Shown here piece after piece: positions 46,134 to 57,639 of a stretch of DNA of 64,000 nucleotides. The notes beneath the pieces are model-generated. The model had not been told where the DNA came from, ran no database searches, and saw only the letters and a program-made list of their open reading frames with translations. The stretch lies in contig JAUCBJ010006626.1 of NCBI GenBank assembly GCA_032718475.1, positions 1-64,000 of the forward strand, read 5' to 3'. Positions within the stretch are counted from its first letter, which is position 1; each line of letters starts with the position of its first letter. This DNA is from Nemertoderma westbladi. Lineage: Eukaryota > Xenacoelomorpha > Nemertodermatida > Nemertodermatidae. The translations under genes were made by a program, and so were the position numbers.

Positions 46134-48234
46134 TGTTCCGGATATTGAGAGAAAACCACCAGGTTTTAACTTAGCGGTTTTTACCTACAGGCTAAGGGGG
46201 TTCGCGACCTGGTTGAACGAGAATTTGTAAGTTTTACAGGAATTTACAGTATTAACGTTCATCAATTCCGCAGTAAAGGTTGACCGATCGGCATATATTC
46301 AAGATATGGAAGTAAGGCGTAAGGGAATGTAATTCTAGGTATTGACTGATTGAGAAACAATAAAGAATATAAAAAACTTTCAACATCTATATATTTCTGA
46401 ATCCGTACCGGTATGACAGTCTTACTTTCCCTGGAGCAGTAATAGCACAACAGTACAATTAGCCCGTAATAGCCTATTAGGCGTTCCTACATTCTGACAT
46501 TCTGATATTTCGTTTGAATATTGAATATATAGGGGCCTACATGAATATAAACACATTTGGTAAAAAAGAGTATTGCGAACCCACAGGTTTTTAGCCCTGT
46601 TTTATGGATGGGCGGATGGGTGCTAATATACCAAGTTTTATTATCTTGGTATACTGCGGACAATACTGCCTTAAGGGGGGGGGGGTAGCGCATTTTCAGA
46701 CCAAAAAGTCGAATTTTTGAAACATATCCTATCTGATGGAGAATTTCATGCTGAATCCAAATATGGAAACCGTTTTCCCATATCTTGCTTAGTTTTCGAG
46801 ATATCTGGGATAGAAGATACTGGCTCCGATGTATCGCGATATCGGTAAAGGCGATGAAGTTTGGGGTTTGCATTCAATTTCTGAATATTTCTGTGCTCAG
46901 TGGTGCTAATTGGATGTCTCCACAAGAAAGAGCACAAAATTTTAATTGAGAAGATATTTTTTTATGATTATTGGACCTACTGATCAGTTTATAAGACAAC
47001 TTCAAGTCTCCGGAATGAAGACGGGACTCGAAAAAGGGACTCTGCGGTCTTTGCGGGATTACACGGAATAGACTTATCGGTCATCGGAGATCTTCAAAAT
47101 GTATAATCTCCAGTTCTAGTGGTCGTACGAAGTTCGTTTTGGGCTCATTCGAAAGCTCTTTTCTCAGAGACCAAAGTTACCATTTGGTTTGGCAAACTCT
47201 TGAAAGCTGCCTGAGCAATCATAACTTGAACAAAATTTGCAAGGCATATTTTACCCAAATTCATGTTATGTTGCTTTACAACCATTTTGTCTTAAATCAA
47301 ATGGTAACTTTGTTCTCTAAGAAAAAAGCTTTCGAATGAGCCTAAAACGAACTCCGTACGACCACTAGAACTGGAGATTATACCTTTTGAAGATCTCCGA
47401 TGACCAATAAGTCTATTCCGTGTAATCGCGCAAAGACCGCAGAGTCGCTTATTCGAGTCCAGTCTTCATTCCGGAGACTTGAAGTTATCTTATAAACTGA
47501 TCAGTAGGTCCAATAATCATAAAAAAATACCTTCTCAATTAAAATGTTGTGCTCTTTCTCGTGGAGACATCCAATTGGCACCACTGAGCACAGAAATATG
47601 CAGAAATTGAATGCAAACCCCAAACTTCATCGCCTTTACCGATATCGCGATATATCGGAGGCAGTATCTTCTATCCCAGATATCTCGAAAACTAAGCAAG
47701 ATATCGGAAAACGGTTTCCATATTTGGATTCAGCATGAAATTCTGCATCAGATAGGATATATTTCAAAAATTCGTCTTTTTGGTCCGAAAATGCGCTACC
47801 CCCCCCCTTAATAATATTTTAGCTCTGCGTACCTATTAATAACTGTAGTTAGGATGCTGCAGTATTAAACTGTAAAGCAGTAACCTGACTACTGGTACAG
47901 AGCTGTACTACTGACGTGGGTAATTAATTATAATCCTAAATCAGTAGCAGTGATTCAGTCTTCTGTCAATATATAAGACATTCAGACATGTGAATAATGA
48001 TTACTGGCAATACTGGTTATTGGATTGCCGAGTACTGTATATTTTTATTTCTTTCTATATTGCAATATAATTGGTATCATTCCTACCGGATAAGCTAAGC
48101 TAAGGCGAATCCTGGTTGACCTTCAATATATCTCTGTTTGTAATAGAATCACACGGTATGTTAATTATTAATAAAGTCGGGTAAACCAATGATTGTTGAC
48201 TCATTATTATTGAGTCTTTGCAACTTACGGCACA
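46134..48234 (-). repeat. BEL-2 3' LTR with nested palindromic element
   Basis: 46134-46670 and 47812-48234 match 51968-52507 and 52512-52537/53598-53998 almost perfectly. The extra 46671-47811 is a TTAA-flanked foldback element absent from the other LTR. Confidence 0.9.
46671..47811. mobile_element. TTAA-flanked palindromic element, empty site known
   Basis: TTAA at 46671-46674 and 47808-47811. Ends are G run + TAGCGCATTTTC and its reverse complement. The two arms (about 46675-47160 and 47330-47807) are inverted copies, meeting at a short spacer. The other BEL-2 LTR has the unoccupied site as a single TTAA at 52508-52511, proving insertion with TTAA duplication. No ORF for a transposase. 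Confidence 0.9.
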
Positions 48235-48250
48235 GTCCCCCTTGATATTC
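48235..48250 (-). other. BEL-2 polypurine tract
   Basis: On the minus strand 'atcaagggggac' immediately precedes the TGTGCCG start of the 3' LTR, the expected place and composition for plus-strand priming. Confidence 0.75.
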
Positions 48251-49754
48251 TAAAGGAATATCACTATTTTTTTTTGGAGCTGTTAGTTGCAAATCAGAAG
48301 TGATGCTAATTTTTATCGGGTACTTATAGCCGCAGCGTGCAATGCTAATCACCCATCAGATGATATGTGATGTTATGAATTGAACAAACTTGTTACAAAC
48401 AGGTTACAATTAAACAGAGTGAATCTAAAAAGTACTCGAAAGTACGAATGGATGAATGATGGGGCAACTGCTGAAGTCAATAAAGTCCCGTTATTTAATA
48501 ATGTGAATGATTAGATTAATTTTATCATGGTATCCCGCTTTGCTGTACGTATGCTGAAAATACAGCATTGCGTTTTTTTTGTTTTTTAGTACCGTATGTG
48601 ATTCCATTTAAAACTAAAATAAATCTAATGCCAACTTTTCAGGAAGAGTACCAAGTTATTGCGGTGTTACATCTTAATCGTTTAATATATTTTGGAAGTC
48701 CTGATATGAATTATATTCTGACAGAAATATTTTCACATTTTCTTTCACGAACTAAAAATCCTTTCATAATAATATTTTTACTTTTAGACTTTAGGTATTA
48801 TTTTTTGGGCTATTTTCGTTGGGCTTCCAAAAAAATAACCTCCACCAATGTAATTATTCTACCTAGAGTTAATTAATAGTAGCCTTTCTTGGGCTATCAA
48901 AAAAAGAAATCTAATATGCAAAAAATAACCACCACCAACTGCTCTTTCAGGGCAATACATACTAAATATACAACATAGGTACATAAACTAATACATATAT
49001 GTAAAGGCAAAACGTTTCTAATGAAGAATTTAGAGCTAATAATAGGATTGGGATGTAAATAGGTTCTCCTCGGATAATATATCGAAAACAGGAAAGAAAC
49101 ATCCAGCCTTCCTTCATACTCAAGATTCCCATTGCGACATACGACGCGATTCAACAAAATCGTCACGTCAGAAAGAGACCATTAACGATAGAGATCATTG
49201 TTTGAGACGATGTACATATAGTAGAGGATAATTGTTCATAATATAAGTAGTGAGACTAAATATAATGTTTGTAAATGTCGAAATATCCTTGGGACATTAT
49301 GGTAGAGAAATGATTTTCGCCAGGATCCCAAGAAATGTTAATGGCCATGTGTGGGTAGAATATATTCCAACGCGCTCAACTTAATTACTGTAAGATCGGC
49401 GGATCCAAATATTCCATCTCGACGTTCGCAATGGTTCCATTCCACATTATATTTAGGATGGCATTACAGTTTTTATTTAAAAAAACTTGAGAATGGTATG
49501 ACATATACCATAATGCCATCCTAATGATAGGATACAAATAATAGTTAATATGATTCCATTATATCATTGTAAATATTTCCATTGTTAATAAATATCAAGC
49601 CATCATAAGTTTATTATCATATCATGTTATAATAAGCATAAGCAAGTACGAAGGTTAAGTACAACTAGGTACCTACACTATGTACGATATGAGATGTCCG
49701 TTTTTATTATATTTTATTTTCAAGTAGATGTAATAACTAGAAAAGGTAGGATGT
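48251..49754. other. BEL-2 region between integrase and 3' LTR
   Basis: No supported gene; a 102-codon open stretch at 48568-48876 on the opposite strand looks random. It may be 3' non-coding sequence of the element. Two inverted words around 'aggatggcatta' (49456 and 49511) are present. Confidence 0.5.
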
Positions 49755-50906
49755 TTATTGCGCTTCCTCTAGAAGACACAGTGAATTGATATGACGGACA
49801 ATGTCTTTGCCATTGGAAAGACGTACAGAGGCACTTCTAACAATTCCTGCCGCATCTGGAAAGGTTTCCAGTATCCGGCCGTAATTCCACCTTACTCGTG
49901 GAATTTGAATGTTCTTAATTAGAACAAGATCATCGGGTTTGATATTGCGAACAACACGTGTCCAAACCCGACGCTTCTGTAAGAGGCTGATGTATTCGCC
50001 TCGCCAGCGAACCCAGAACTCATCTCTCAGGGCTTGGGCTTGGCGCCAAGTCCTCCGACTTCCAATATCATCAAAGGACATTTCTTTCAATGGGGCGTTC
50101 TCAGCCCGGCGACCACAGAGGATATGATTTGGAGTTAACGGTTCCAAATCTCTGGGGTCGTCTGAAAGCGGAGTAAGTGGCCGACTATTTAATATGCCCT
50201 CTGCTTCTACTAAATATGTTCGTAAAACGTCTTCAGATACTAAGTGGTCCCCTATGACACTAACTAGTAGCTGTTTAGTAGTGCCAATGAGACGTTCAAT
50301 AAAACCCCTCTCGTGGGGTGCATCGACCTTAGTCCAAGTCCATTCTATGGCGCTCTTCAATAAAAAGTCATCAACATCGGGATTTGATACTATGTCCCGA
50401 AAGTATTCAAGTTGTGATTGGGCACCCACAAAATTACTACCATTGTCCGAAGTAATTTTGGAAATGCCTCCACGTCGAGCTGTGAATCGACGCAGGCCAT
50501 TAAGGAATGCGTCTGAATCTGCAGCAACAAGCAACTCCAAATGGACTGCACGTGTCACTTGACAAGTGAAAATGAGTCCATAACGTTTATTTAATGATTT
50601 TGAACTACGTAACTTTCGACCTGCGACTGTGTATGGGCCGAACATGTCGGCACCACAATTTTCAAAAGGTGGGGTATGTGGAGCAAGACGTGTATCAGAC
50701 AATGCGGACATTTGCTGATTAAGTGGTTTTGCTCCTACTTTACGACAGGTAACACATTTTGTTACTACTTGTCGCACTTTCTGTTGATCTCGTAAGATCC
50801 AATATCGCTTACGCAATTCTGAAACTGTAAAATTAGTTGCCATGTGACCAACTGCATGGTGGTGATAAATAATCAATGCTGTCACGACTGGGTGGTCAGC
50901 AGGCAA
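49755..50906 (-). CDS. BEL/Pao integrase
   Basis: 383 codons or more. An H-H-C-C zinc-binding domain (HH near 15-21, C51, C54) is followed by the catalytic core with D87 (GADMFG), D154 (TSDNGSNF) and E204 (GFIERLIG), all present. The C-terminal region has the LTPNHIL and RRVWTRVVRNIKPDDLVLIK motifs typical of BEL/Pao, ending shortly after DIVRHINSLCLLE. It is open upstream through NPIVLPADHP, so the ATG used here is arbitrary. It would insert element cDNA; apparently undamaged, but separated from gag by frame. Confidence 0.9.
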   Translation of the reverse strand: MPADHPVVTALIIYHHHAVGHMATNFTVSELRKRYWILRDQQKVRQVVTKCVTCRKVGAKPLNQQMSALSDTRLAPHTPPFENCGADMFGPYTVAGRKLRSSKSLNKRYGLIFTCQVTRAVHLELLVAADSDAFLNGLRRFTARRGGISKITSDNGSNFVGAQSQLEYFRDIVSNPDVDDFLLKSAIEWTWTKVDAPHERGFIERLIGTTKQLLVSVIGDHLVSEDVLRTYLVEAEGILNSRPLTPLSDDPRDLEPLTPNHILCGRRAENAPLKEMSFDDIGSRRTWRQAQALRDEFWVRWRGEYISLLQKRRVWTRVVRNIKPDDLVLIKNIQIPRVRWNYGRILETFPDAAGIVRSASVRLSNGKDIVRHINSLCLLEEAQ

Positions 50907-50908
50907 GA

Positions 50909-51379
50909 CTATGGGGTTCGCGGTATAATATGGTACCCCAGCTGAACTTGATTTTCACTTGGCATAGGCCTACTGACATTAAACTGTTCAAAATATGAAT
51001 TAAATTTTCTAGTAAACTGTCCACGCCAATACGTTTGTTGTTTTTTAAGATATTTTAGACGTGCTGCTGGTGCAGTTGACGTTGATGCTGCAGAATTGGA
51101 CTGATATTTATTTGCATTGTCCTCTCCAGTTGTACCAGTGGCAGAATCAGGATTGTCACTGTTTATAACCCCCTCTTCTATGGTCACCGCCACAGAAGTT
51201 TGAGGTCGAGGGTAGCTGGAACTGTCTATAAATTCATCTGATTCTTGATGAACTACAGGTACAGTACCGGTACTACTAATTGGGGAGTTTCGCGGTTCAA
51301 ACACATCCCCAACCTCTGACTCGACAATAGGAGCCGATGTACTGGTATGAATGACTGTAGTGTTACTTTCAGTAGACAT
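50909..51379 (-). CDS. gag N-terminal fragment of BEL-2
   Basis: 156 codons. A Ser/Thr/acidic N-terminal 100 residues is followed by LKYLKKQQTYWRGQFTRKF, resembling the start of BEL/Pao gag. It runs into the integrase region with a frame difference at about 50930, where capsid, zinc knuckles, protease, RT and RNase H should lie. Confidence 0.6.
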   Translation of the reverse strand: MSTESNTTVIHTSTSAPIVESEVGDVFEPRNSPISSTGTVPVVHQESDEFIDSSSYPRPQTSVAVTIEEGVINSDNPDSATGTTGEDNANKYQSNSAASTSTAPAARLKYLKKQQTYWRGQFTRKFNSYFEQFNVSRPMPSENQVQLGYHIIPRTP

Positions 51380-52537
51380 AGTAAGATAGCGACTTCTATT
51401 ACTGTATTAATCCTACAGTTACAAAGTCTGAAAGGTGACTACAGGCAGACAGGACTAGGTCAGCTAGTTAATTGTCAGTATAAATTAAATACCGGTCAGC
51501 CGGTAGGCTCTGTCAGTCTGTGACAATATGACAGTCAGACAGTATAACAGTATATAATGATCCAAACTTACTGTAATTTTAGACCTAGCAGCCTAGGGCC
51601 TACCTACTGGATAATTAGCTAATCCCTAATGGGCAGGTGCAGACTGACTGAAAAATTAATAATTATGCAATACAACCTGAACCTTTAATAAAACCAAAAC
51701 CAAACAGTTTTAACCATTGCTGCATTGACCTACAATTTTTATTTAAATATATGCAGGCTACGGCCTACCGGTACTGTTAGACTTAGACAGGCTGACAGGT
51801 ACCAGGGTACCGGCAGACTGGTACCGATAAACAGATAAAAGCAGAAAAGGTACCGGTATGATTATTACCAGTGTGCCTGTCTGCCAGTACAGCAGTACCG
51901 ATATTTTCTGATCAGCTGATTACAGGATTAATTTCGGAATTAATTGAGATTCAATACTCTTTTTTACTGTTCCGGATATTGAGAGAAAACCACCAGGTTT
52001 TAACTTAGCGGTTTTTACCTACAGGCTAAGGGGGTTCGCGACCTGGTTGAACGAGAATTTGTAAGTTTTACAGGAATTTACAGTATTAACGTTCATCAAT
52101 TCCGCAGTAAAGGTTGACCGATCGGCATATATTCAAGATATGGAAGTAAGGCGTAAGGGAATGTAATTCTAGGTATTGACTGATTGAGAAACAATAAAGA
52201 ATATAAAAAACTTTCAACATCTATATATTTCTGAATCCGTACCGGTATGACAGTCTTACTTTCCCTGGAGCAGTAATAGCACAACAGTACAATTAGCCCG
52301 TAATAGCCTATTATTAGGCGTTCCTACATTCTGACATTCTGATATTTCGTTTGAATATTGAATATATAGGGGCCTACATGAATATAAACACATTTGGTAA
52401 AAAAGAGTATTGCGAACCCACAGGTTTTTAGCCCTGTTTTATGGATGGGCGGATGGGTGCTAATATACCAAGTTTTATTATCTTGGTATACTGCGGACAA
52501 TACTGCCTTAATAATATCTTAGCTCTGCGTACCTATT

Positions 52538-53598
52538 GGTTCACGGTCCTTGACATAGGTGACCATTATTACCGTAATGTGTGTGTGTGTGTGTGTTAGT
52601 GTGTGTGTGTGTGTGTGTGTGTGTCCAGAGCGATATCTCAGTTATTTATTAATCAATCGAAACAAAATTTGGACAAAAGTTAGATATAGGGATGGCGAAG
52701 GCTCATACAAAAAATTGGGTGTCGAGATGGTATTTGTGCGATGTGAGCGCTATATTTGCGTGTTTTCGCATGGTTTAGGAAAAAGCTATCTTGTCATAGG
52801 GAACGCAATGAATGATTCTGATATTTGGCATGGAGGTACCTGAATTATTTGTAAATCGATTAACGGAGGCCGATTTTTAAATTTGGACCTACATTATGAC
52901 CTAATTGAAGATTTAATTAAGGTAATTAATTAGCACTGCTAGTACTGTCTGATTGTCTGCCTGTAGTAGGCATACCGGACCGGTACTACCTGACCACTGT
53001 AGGCCTATCTGCCTATCTTCATACTGTCATAGGTCAGTACAGCAGTAGGTCCTAGCCTAGCCCTAGCAGTAAATATAATATTTCGCCATGTTCGCAGGCG
53101 ACTTCGCACTGACTACCAGTAGGCCTATGCAGCTATGCTATGAGATTAACCGTCCAGTCGTTCAGATGCATATGGTACCGGTACTGGAACGGGTTACGGT
53201 TTAATCCTGCATTTGTCAATTACGACAATACCGGTACGACTTTGAGTACCGCTGTACCGGTACGCGGTAGCCTACCGTTACCGGTTGACCGGTAGGCGTA
53301 GGCGGTAGACCTACGGTGCGATGGTAGCCAGCCGGTAGGTGGTAGGCTTACCGTACCAGTATAAATGTTGGCGGATGGCGGGATGACGTCGTGTGGCGCG
53401 TAATTACTTACCGGTTGCCGGTAGACGCCTACCCAACTCGTAACTGGTGGTCGTGGTCGTGGTGGGATGAGCACAGGAGCATGAGGTCGCCTACGATGGG
53501 AACAAGTGAAAAGGAAACATAGGCCTACCCGAACGAAAACGTATTATTATTGTACTGATTAAGTAGGAGGACCGTGAACCTTCCAGGCTTGCCAGCTT
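52538..53598. mobile_element. Terminal-inverted-repeat element in BEL-2 5' LTR
   Basis: GGTTCACGGTCCT at 52538-52550 and its reverse complement at 53568-53580 form 13-bp TIRs. About 18 extra bases follow before LTR sequence resumes. The interior has a GT microsatellite (52579-52624) and a block rich in 'accggtac'/'ggtagg' words (53210-53420). The other LTR lacks it. No transposase; target duplication not resolved. Confidence 0.75.
52579..52624. repeat. GT microsatellite
   Basis: About 22 TG/GT units with one TTAGT interruption. Confidence 0.95.
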
Positions 53599-54003
53599 GT
53601 TAATAACTGTAGTTAGGATGCTGCAGTATTAAACTGTAAAGCAGTAACCTGACTACTGGTACAGAGCTGTACTACTGACGTGGGTAATTAATTATAATCC
53701 TAAATCAGTAGCAGTGATTCAGTCTTCTGTCAATATATAAGACATTCAGACATGTGAATAATGATTACTGGCAATACTGGTTATTGGATTGCCGAGTACT
53801 GTATATTTTTATTTCTTTCTATATTGCAATATAATTGGTATCATTCCTACCGGATAAGCTAAGCTAAGGCGAATCCTGGTTGACCTTCAATATATCTCTG
53901 TTTGTAATAGAATCACACGGTATGTTAAGTATTAATAAAGTCGGGTAAACCAATGATTGTTGACTCATTATTATTGAGTCTTTGCAACTTACGGCACACT
54001 TAT

Positions 54004-54418
54004 CTGCCAAGGCAGTCAGCTCACCTTGTCGCATTGGGGACCCCAGTGTTAGGGTGTTTACTGAGGCTAGTCTAGTGACTTGCCTTAGATTTACCAATGG
54101 CTTTGTTGGTCGGGGTGGAAAATGAGAGTAGCCTCCAACTCCAGAATCCCTCTCCCCCTCACAATCTGGCCTCCCTGGTGACCCAGGGTTTGGGCCAGAA
54201 AGGTCATCAGGAAAGGGACTCAAAGAATTGTTTGCCGCTCTCTCTCCAGTAGGGGGAGAGACAGGCAGCCGATCATGAGATAACTGACGCCTGTGAGGCC
54301 GACTGTGTCCAGTCATTCCACTGGCCTCTAGTGGTTGGACCTCCGCATTACTAATGTTATCCATAGTGGGGGTTGGGGGTGCTTTTTTGCCGAGTCAGCT
54401 CTCGGGGCAAATACCACG
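54004..54418 (-). pseudogene. RTE-like LINE copy 2, N-terminal part
   Basis: The minus strand begins at MDNISNAEVQPLEAS (54364) and runs to TALADK, where BEL-2 is inserted. 54365-54418 is 5' UTR (ctgactcggcaaaaaagc) shared with 8670-8702; the element is truncated there. Confidence 0.85.
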
Positions 54419-55271
54419 CATAAAGATATTGTAGATGCAAATGCAACCTTGAATAAAAGATAGGCCTGACACAAATAATATTAATAAATACAAATAGGCA
54501 GTACCACAACAGGCAATAGTATAGTACAGAATAGGATATAAGATGATAATTTTAATTTACCTGCCAAGAAACAAATGGTATATAAAATCCTGTTTGAATT
54601 CCACAACTTCCCAGGTTACTCCACCGAGTAACATAATTTCAGTGCCATGGCCAATTCGGTCTGTTTATTTAATAATGCCTATTCCTTTAGGACTGGCATC
54701 CTTCATTTTAATGGACTCTGCCTGCATGTAATATTTGTGTGGAACATTGAGGGACAATAATAAAGTATAACAAAATCATGATCTGGCGGCCTTGACTGCC
54801 TGCTGAGAAACCAGTTGTGCTCAGGACCTGATGTGTTTCCTTTTGTGCGTCAGTGTTCTGCTCCCCTGTCATGAAAATGGCGCACCAGTTGGGAATGTGA
54901 TGAACCAGAATGATTTCAGGAAGAATCAGAAATTCTTCCAGGCACATCTAGGTCGAATTTGATCTCGTAGTAGAATCGCAGACTAATCATATACACCATT
55001 ACCTGGAATATAGTGTCATTATTCAGGTATCTGCCCCCCCCCCCCCCCCCCCCACAAATGTTTCTACAAATCTTAATGAGATTGCATGAAATTTGAAACA
55101 GACATACTCTAGTTTCACGCAATTCCTTCTGGGTGGATGAGTCAGAAATATTATTTTTGCGCTCATTCTTTAGGTAAACGTCTTTGAAAAAGGTGTCTCC
55201 GTCGATATTTCACCAGTTACAGTCGTGTTACGTCTTCAACCTTATAGTGATTTATTGATATTGTTAGAAAG
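54419..55271. other. Unassigned sequence
   Basis: No gene seen. It contains a C run at about 55031-55053 inside otherwise ordinary sequence. Confidence 0.5.
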
Positions 55272-56590
55272 CTGGACATTAGGGTGGTGCGTTTTTTACT
55301 TTTTTTCGATTTCATTGTTCTACCGGTGCACAAAAGTTGCCAAATGGTAAAAAAATAAGGCAAAAAAAATTTCTTTAAATTTCGTCTATGTCTTCACGGA
55401 TCCCAAGAGGGTTGAAATTTTGTGCCATCGCGATGCACCATAATGAAATTTATAACAATATAACACATTGATGAAAGATCAATGACTCTAAAAAGAACTT
55501 CCTGCATGCATCAAATGTCATCAAATAGGTCCAAACTTAGTTAGATACCAAAATTTGATTTGACCGATTTGAAAATGACCGACTTAGTGGGGGTAGACAC
55601 CATCAAAACAAGCATAGAGCGAATAGTTCTTGAGATATTACAGAAAATGTTAAGTACGGCACATGTCAACATTACTGCCTTGATGATTTATAGACAAATA
55701 CACAAAAATGTTACTTCTAATTATCTTAAGGCATCAAAAATATACACATCACTGCAACAAATTGATTTAGTGTATACAGAGACCTTCAAAATTAAAGAGT
55801 AGTACATAATTCACTATAGTTTTTGTACAAAATGTGTGGAATGGGTCAACTCAATATCAAGTAGTAATTGGTGGACTTACTAGTCTTGACATTTTATAAA
55901 ATAACTCAAGAACTAATGACTCTACTCTTATTTTGAAGGTGTCTTCACCCACTATATTGATCATTTCTGTGATGTGTCTATTTTTTGATTCCTTGAGATA
56001 ATTCAAAATATCATTTATTGTGTATTTGTCCATATCACATCAAGGCGGTAATGTAGACTTGTGCCGTACTTCACATTTTCTGCGATATCTCAAGAACTAT
56101 TCGATCTACGTTTGTTTTGAAGGTGTCTACCCCCACTAAATCGGCCATTGCGGTTCTAATGAGCATAATATGAATGCAGTAGGAGAACTCAAAGTTGGCC
56201 ATCGCGAAAATTGAGAATAATCATCACTTGCGCCAAATGGTAGGTTCTGGCCATGTGCCTGTGGCACTAGTTCCCTTGACCCAAAAGTTAAAATTTTGGT
56301 ATCTAATTAAGTTTGGACCCATTTGATGACATTTGATGCATGCAGGAAGTTCTTTTTTGAGTCATTGATCTTTCATCAATGTGTTATATTGTTATACATT
56401 TCATTATGCTGTTATGGCATATGGTGCATCGCGATGGCACAAAATTTCAACCCTCTTGGGATCCGTGAAGATATAGATGAAATTTAAAGAAATTTTTTTT
56501 CCCTTATTTTTTTACCATTTGGCAACTTTTGTGCACCGGTAGAACAATGAAATCGAAAAAAAGTAAAAAACGCACCGCCCTACTGGACAT
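55272..56590. mobile_element. hAT-like foldback element, copy 2, with 8-bp target duplication
   Basis: CTGGACAT at 55272-55279 and 56583-56590 is a perfect 8-bp duplication, characteristic of hAT transposons. The element (55280-56582) starts TAGGGTGGTGCG and ends CGCACCGCCCTA. Its halves are long inverted copies and it is highly similar to 41006-42414. No transposase. Confidence 0.9.
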
Positions 56591-57639
56591 GCAAGTATTC
56601 CAAAAATGTAACACAATCTGAATTTATTCGTAAATTATCTGAGGTATAAGCGTTCGATGTTCTTGCATCTGCACAAGGCTATTTTTTTAAATTATTATTA
56701 AATATCAATTAATTATTCTATTACACCATATTCTGGGCAGTAACTATGGAAGCAATAAAGTATACAGTTCAATACTTTATTAATGAAATTAGCAACAAAA
56801 AAGTATCAATTTAAGAATAATGTAATTATTAAGCCCCAAATAATTATTTATTTCATGGGGGAAAAAAAGTTGAACACTTTTTTTCAATATTCTCTCGACC
56901 CTTTATTAACCTCGCTTGCGCACGGTAAATAAAATGTCTCGAGAATAATGAAATGACATTATATAAATATCCAATTTCAAACAATAATTTCAATTCCCAT
57001 TCGCAATTAAGCGAATAAGATTATTATTTATGTCTTTTCAATGCAATCTGGCATTGCTGGAATGCTATAAGGTACGTTGTAGAGCAGTTTAGTACACGTG
57101 ATAGGGTGCCAGCTTTTATGGTGATATTGATATTTATTTAATTTTATTACCACAAAGTTCATATATACACAAATAATAAAATAATAATAATATAAATAAA
57201 TAATAATAAACATTTTTATTTATAAATTGTTACCTTTTCGATCAAAATTAGACCAAAATCGGGAGAAAAATTTGTTCCTTTTTTTCCCTAGGGAAAAAAA
57301 TTAACCCATAGGATTGCATTGATTTCACTTTTTTTCCCGACGAAAAAAGTAAAACAAAATATTTTTGGTGTAATTTCTTAATTTTATTAAATGTGTTCAA
57401 AGAACATCGACGTAGAAAAGGTTTGCAAGTAATTTGAATAAAATCCATTCACGCATTCAAAAGTTATTGCAACTTCAGTGTCATCAAGGCGAACTCCAAA
57501 ACGGAACTCAATATCCAATGTTGGTTTATGGTGTTAACCGGCTCTCTAGTTACGTAATAAATATTCGAGAACACTAAATTATTTAACATTGAGTGAGTTT
57601 GCATCAGGAGTTGAAGATTACAATAATTTGAATTTCCAT
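56591..57639. repeat. Diverged extra copy of the 57.7/60.4 kb repeat
   Basis: 56745-56955 resembles 57640-57860 and 60384-60540: all share 'agtatcaatttaagaata'-like, 'ttcaatattctctcg' and 'ggtaaataaaatg(t/c)ctcgagaata' words. The rest is AT-rich with short A/T palindromes such as 'ttttttccctagggaaaaaa' (57279-57298). No gene. Confidence 0.6.

Larger units (their letters stand above)
51968..53998 (-). repeat. BEL-2 5' LTR with nested TIR element
   Basis: Matches the 46134-48234 LTR with an extra block at about 52538-53598. Starts TGTTCCGG, ends CGGCACA. Sequence differences from the other LTR are few (for example a TTA duplication near 52311), indicating a recent insertion. Confidence 0.9.
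46129..54003 (-). mobile_element. BEL/Pao element BEL-2: gag start joined to integrase
   Basis: CTTAT at 46129-46133 and 53999-54003 flanks an element starting TGTTCCGG (46134) and ending CGGCACA (53998). The interrupted LINE rejoins exactly across it. LTRs are 46134-48234 and 51968-53998, each about 965-970 bp once its nested insertion is removed. The internal part (48235-51967) encodes only a gag N-terminus and integrase on the minus strand. Protease, RT and RNase H are deleted. Confidence 0.93.

Noticed and set aside
46262-46450. 62-codon peptide repeated identically at 52096-52284
   Set aside because: The identity is explained by both copies being BEL-2 LTR sequence, not by a conserved gene.
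46487-47811. Similar peptides on opposite strands at 46487-46937 and 47544-47811
   Set aside because: They come from the two inverted arms of the palindromic TTAA element, so similarity does not indicate coding.
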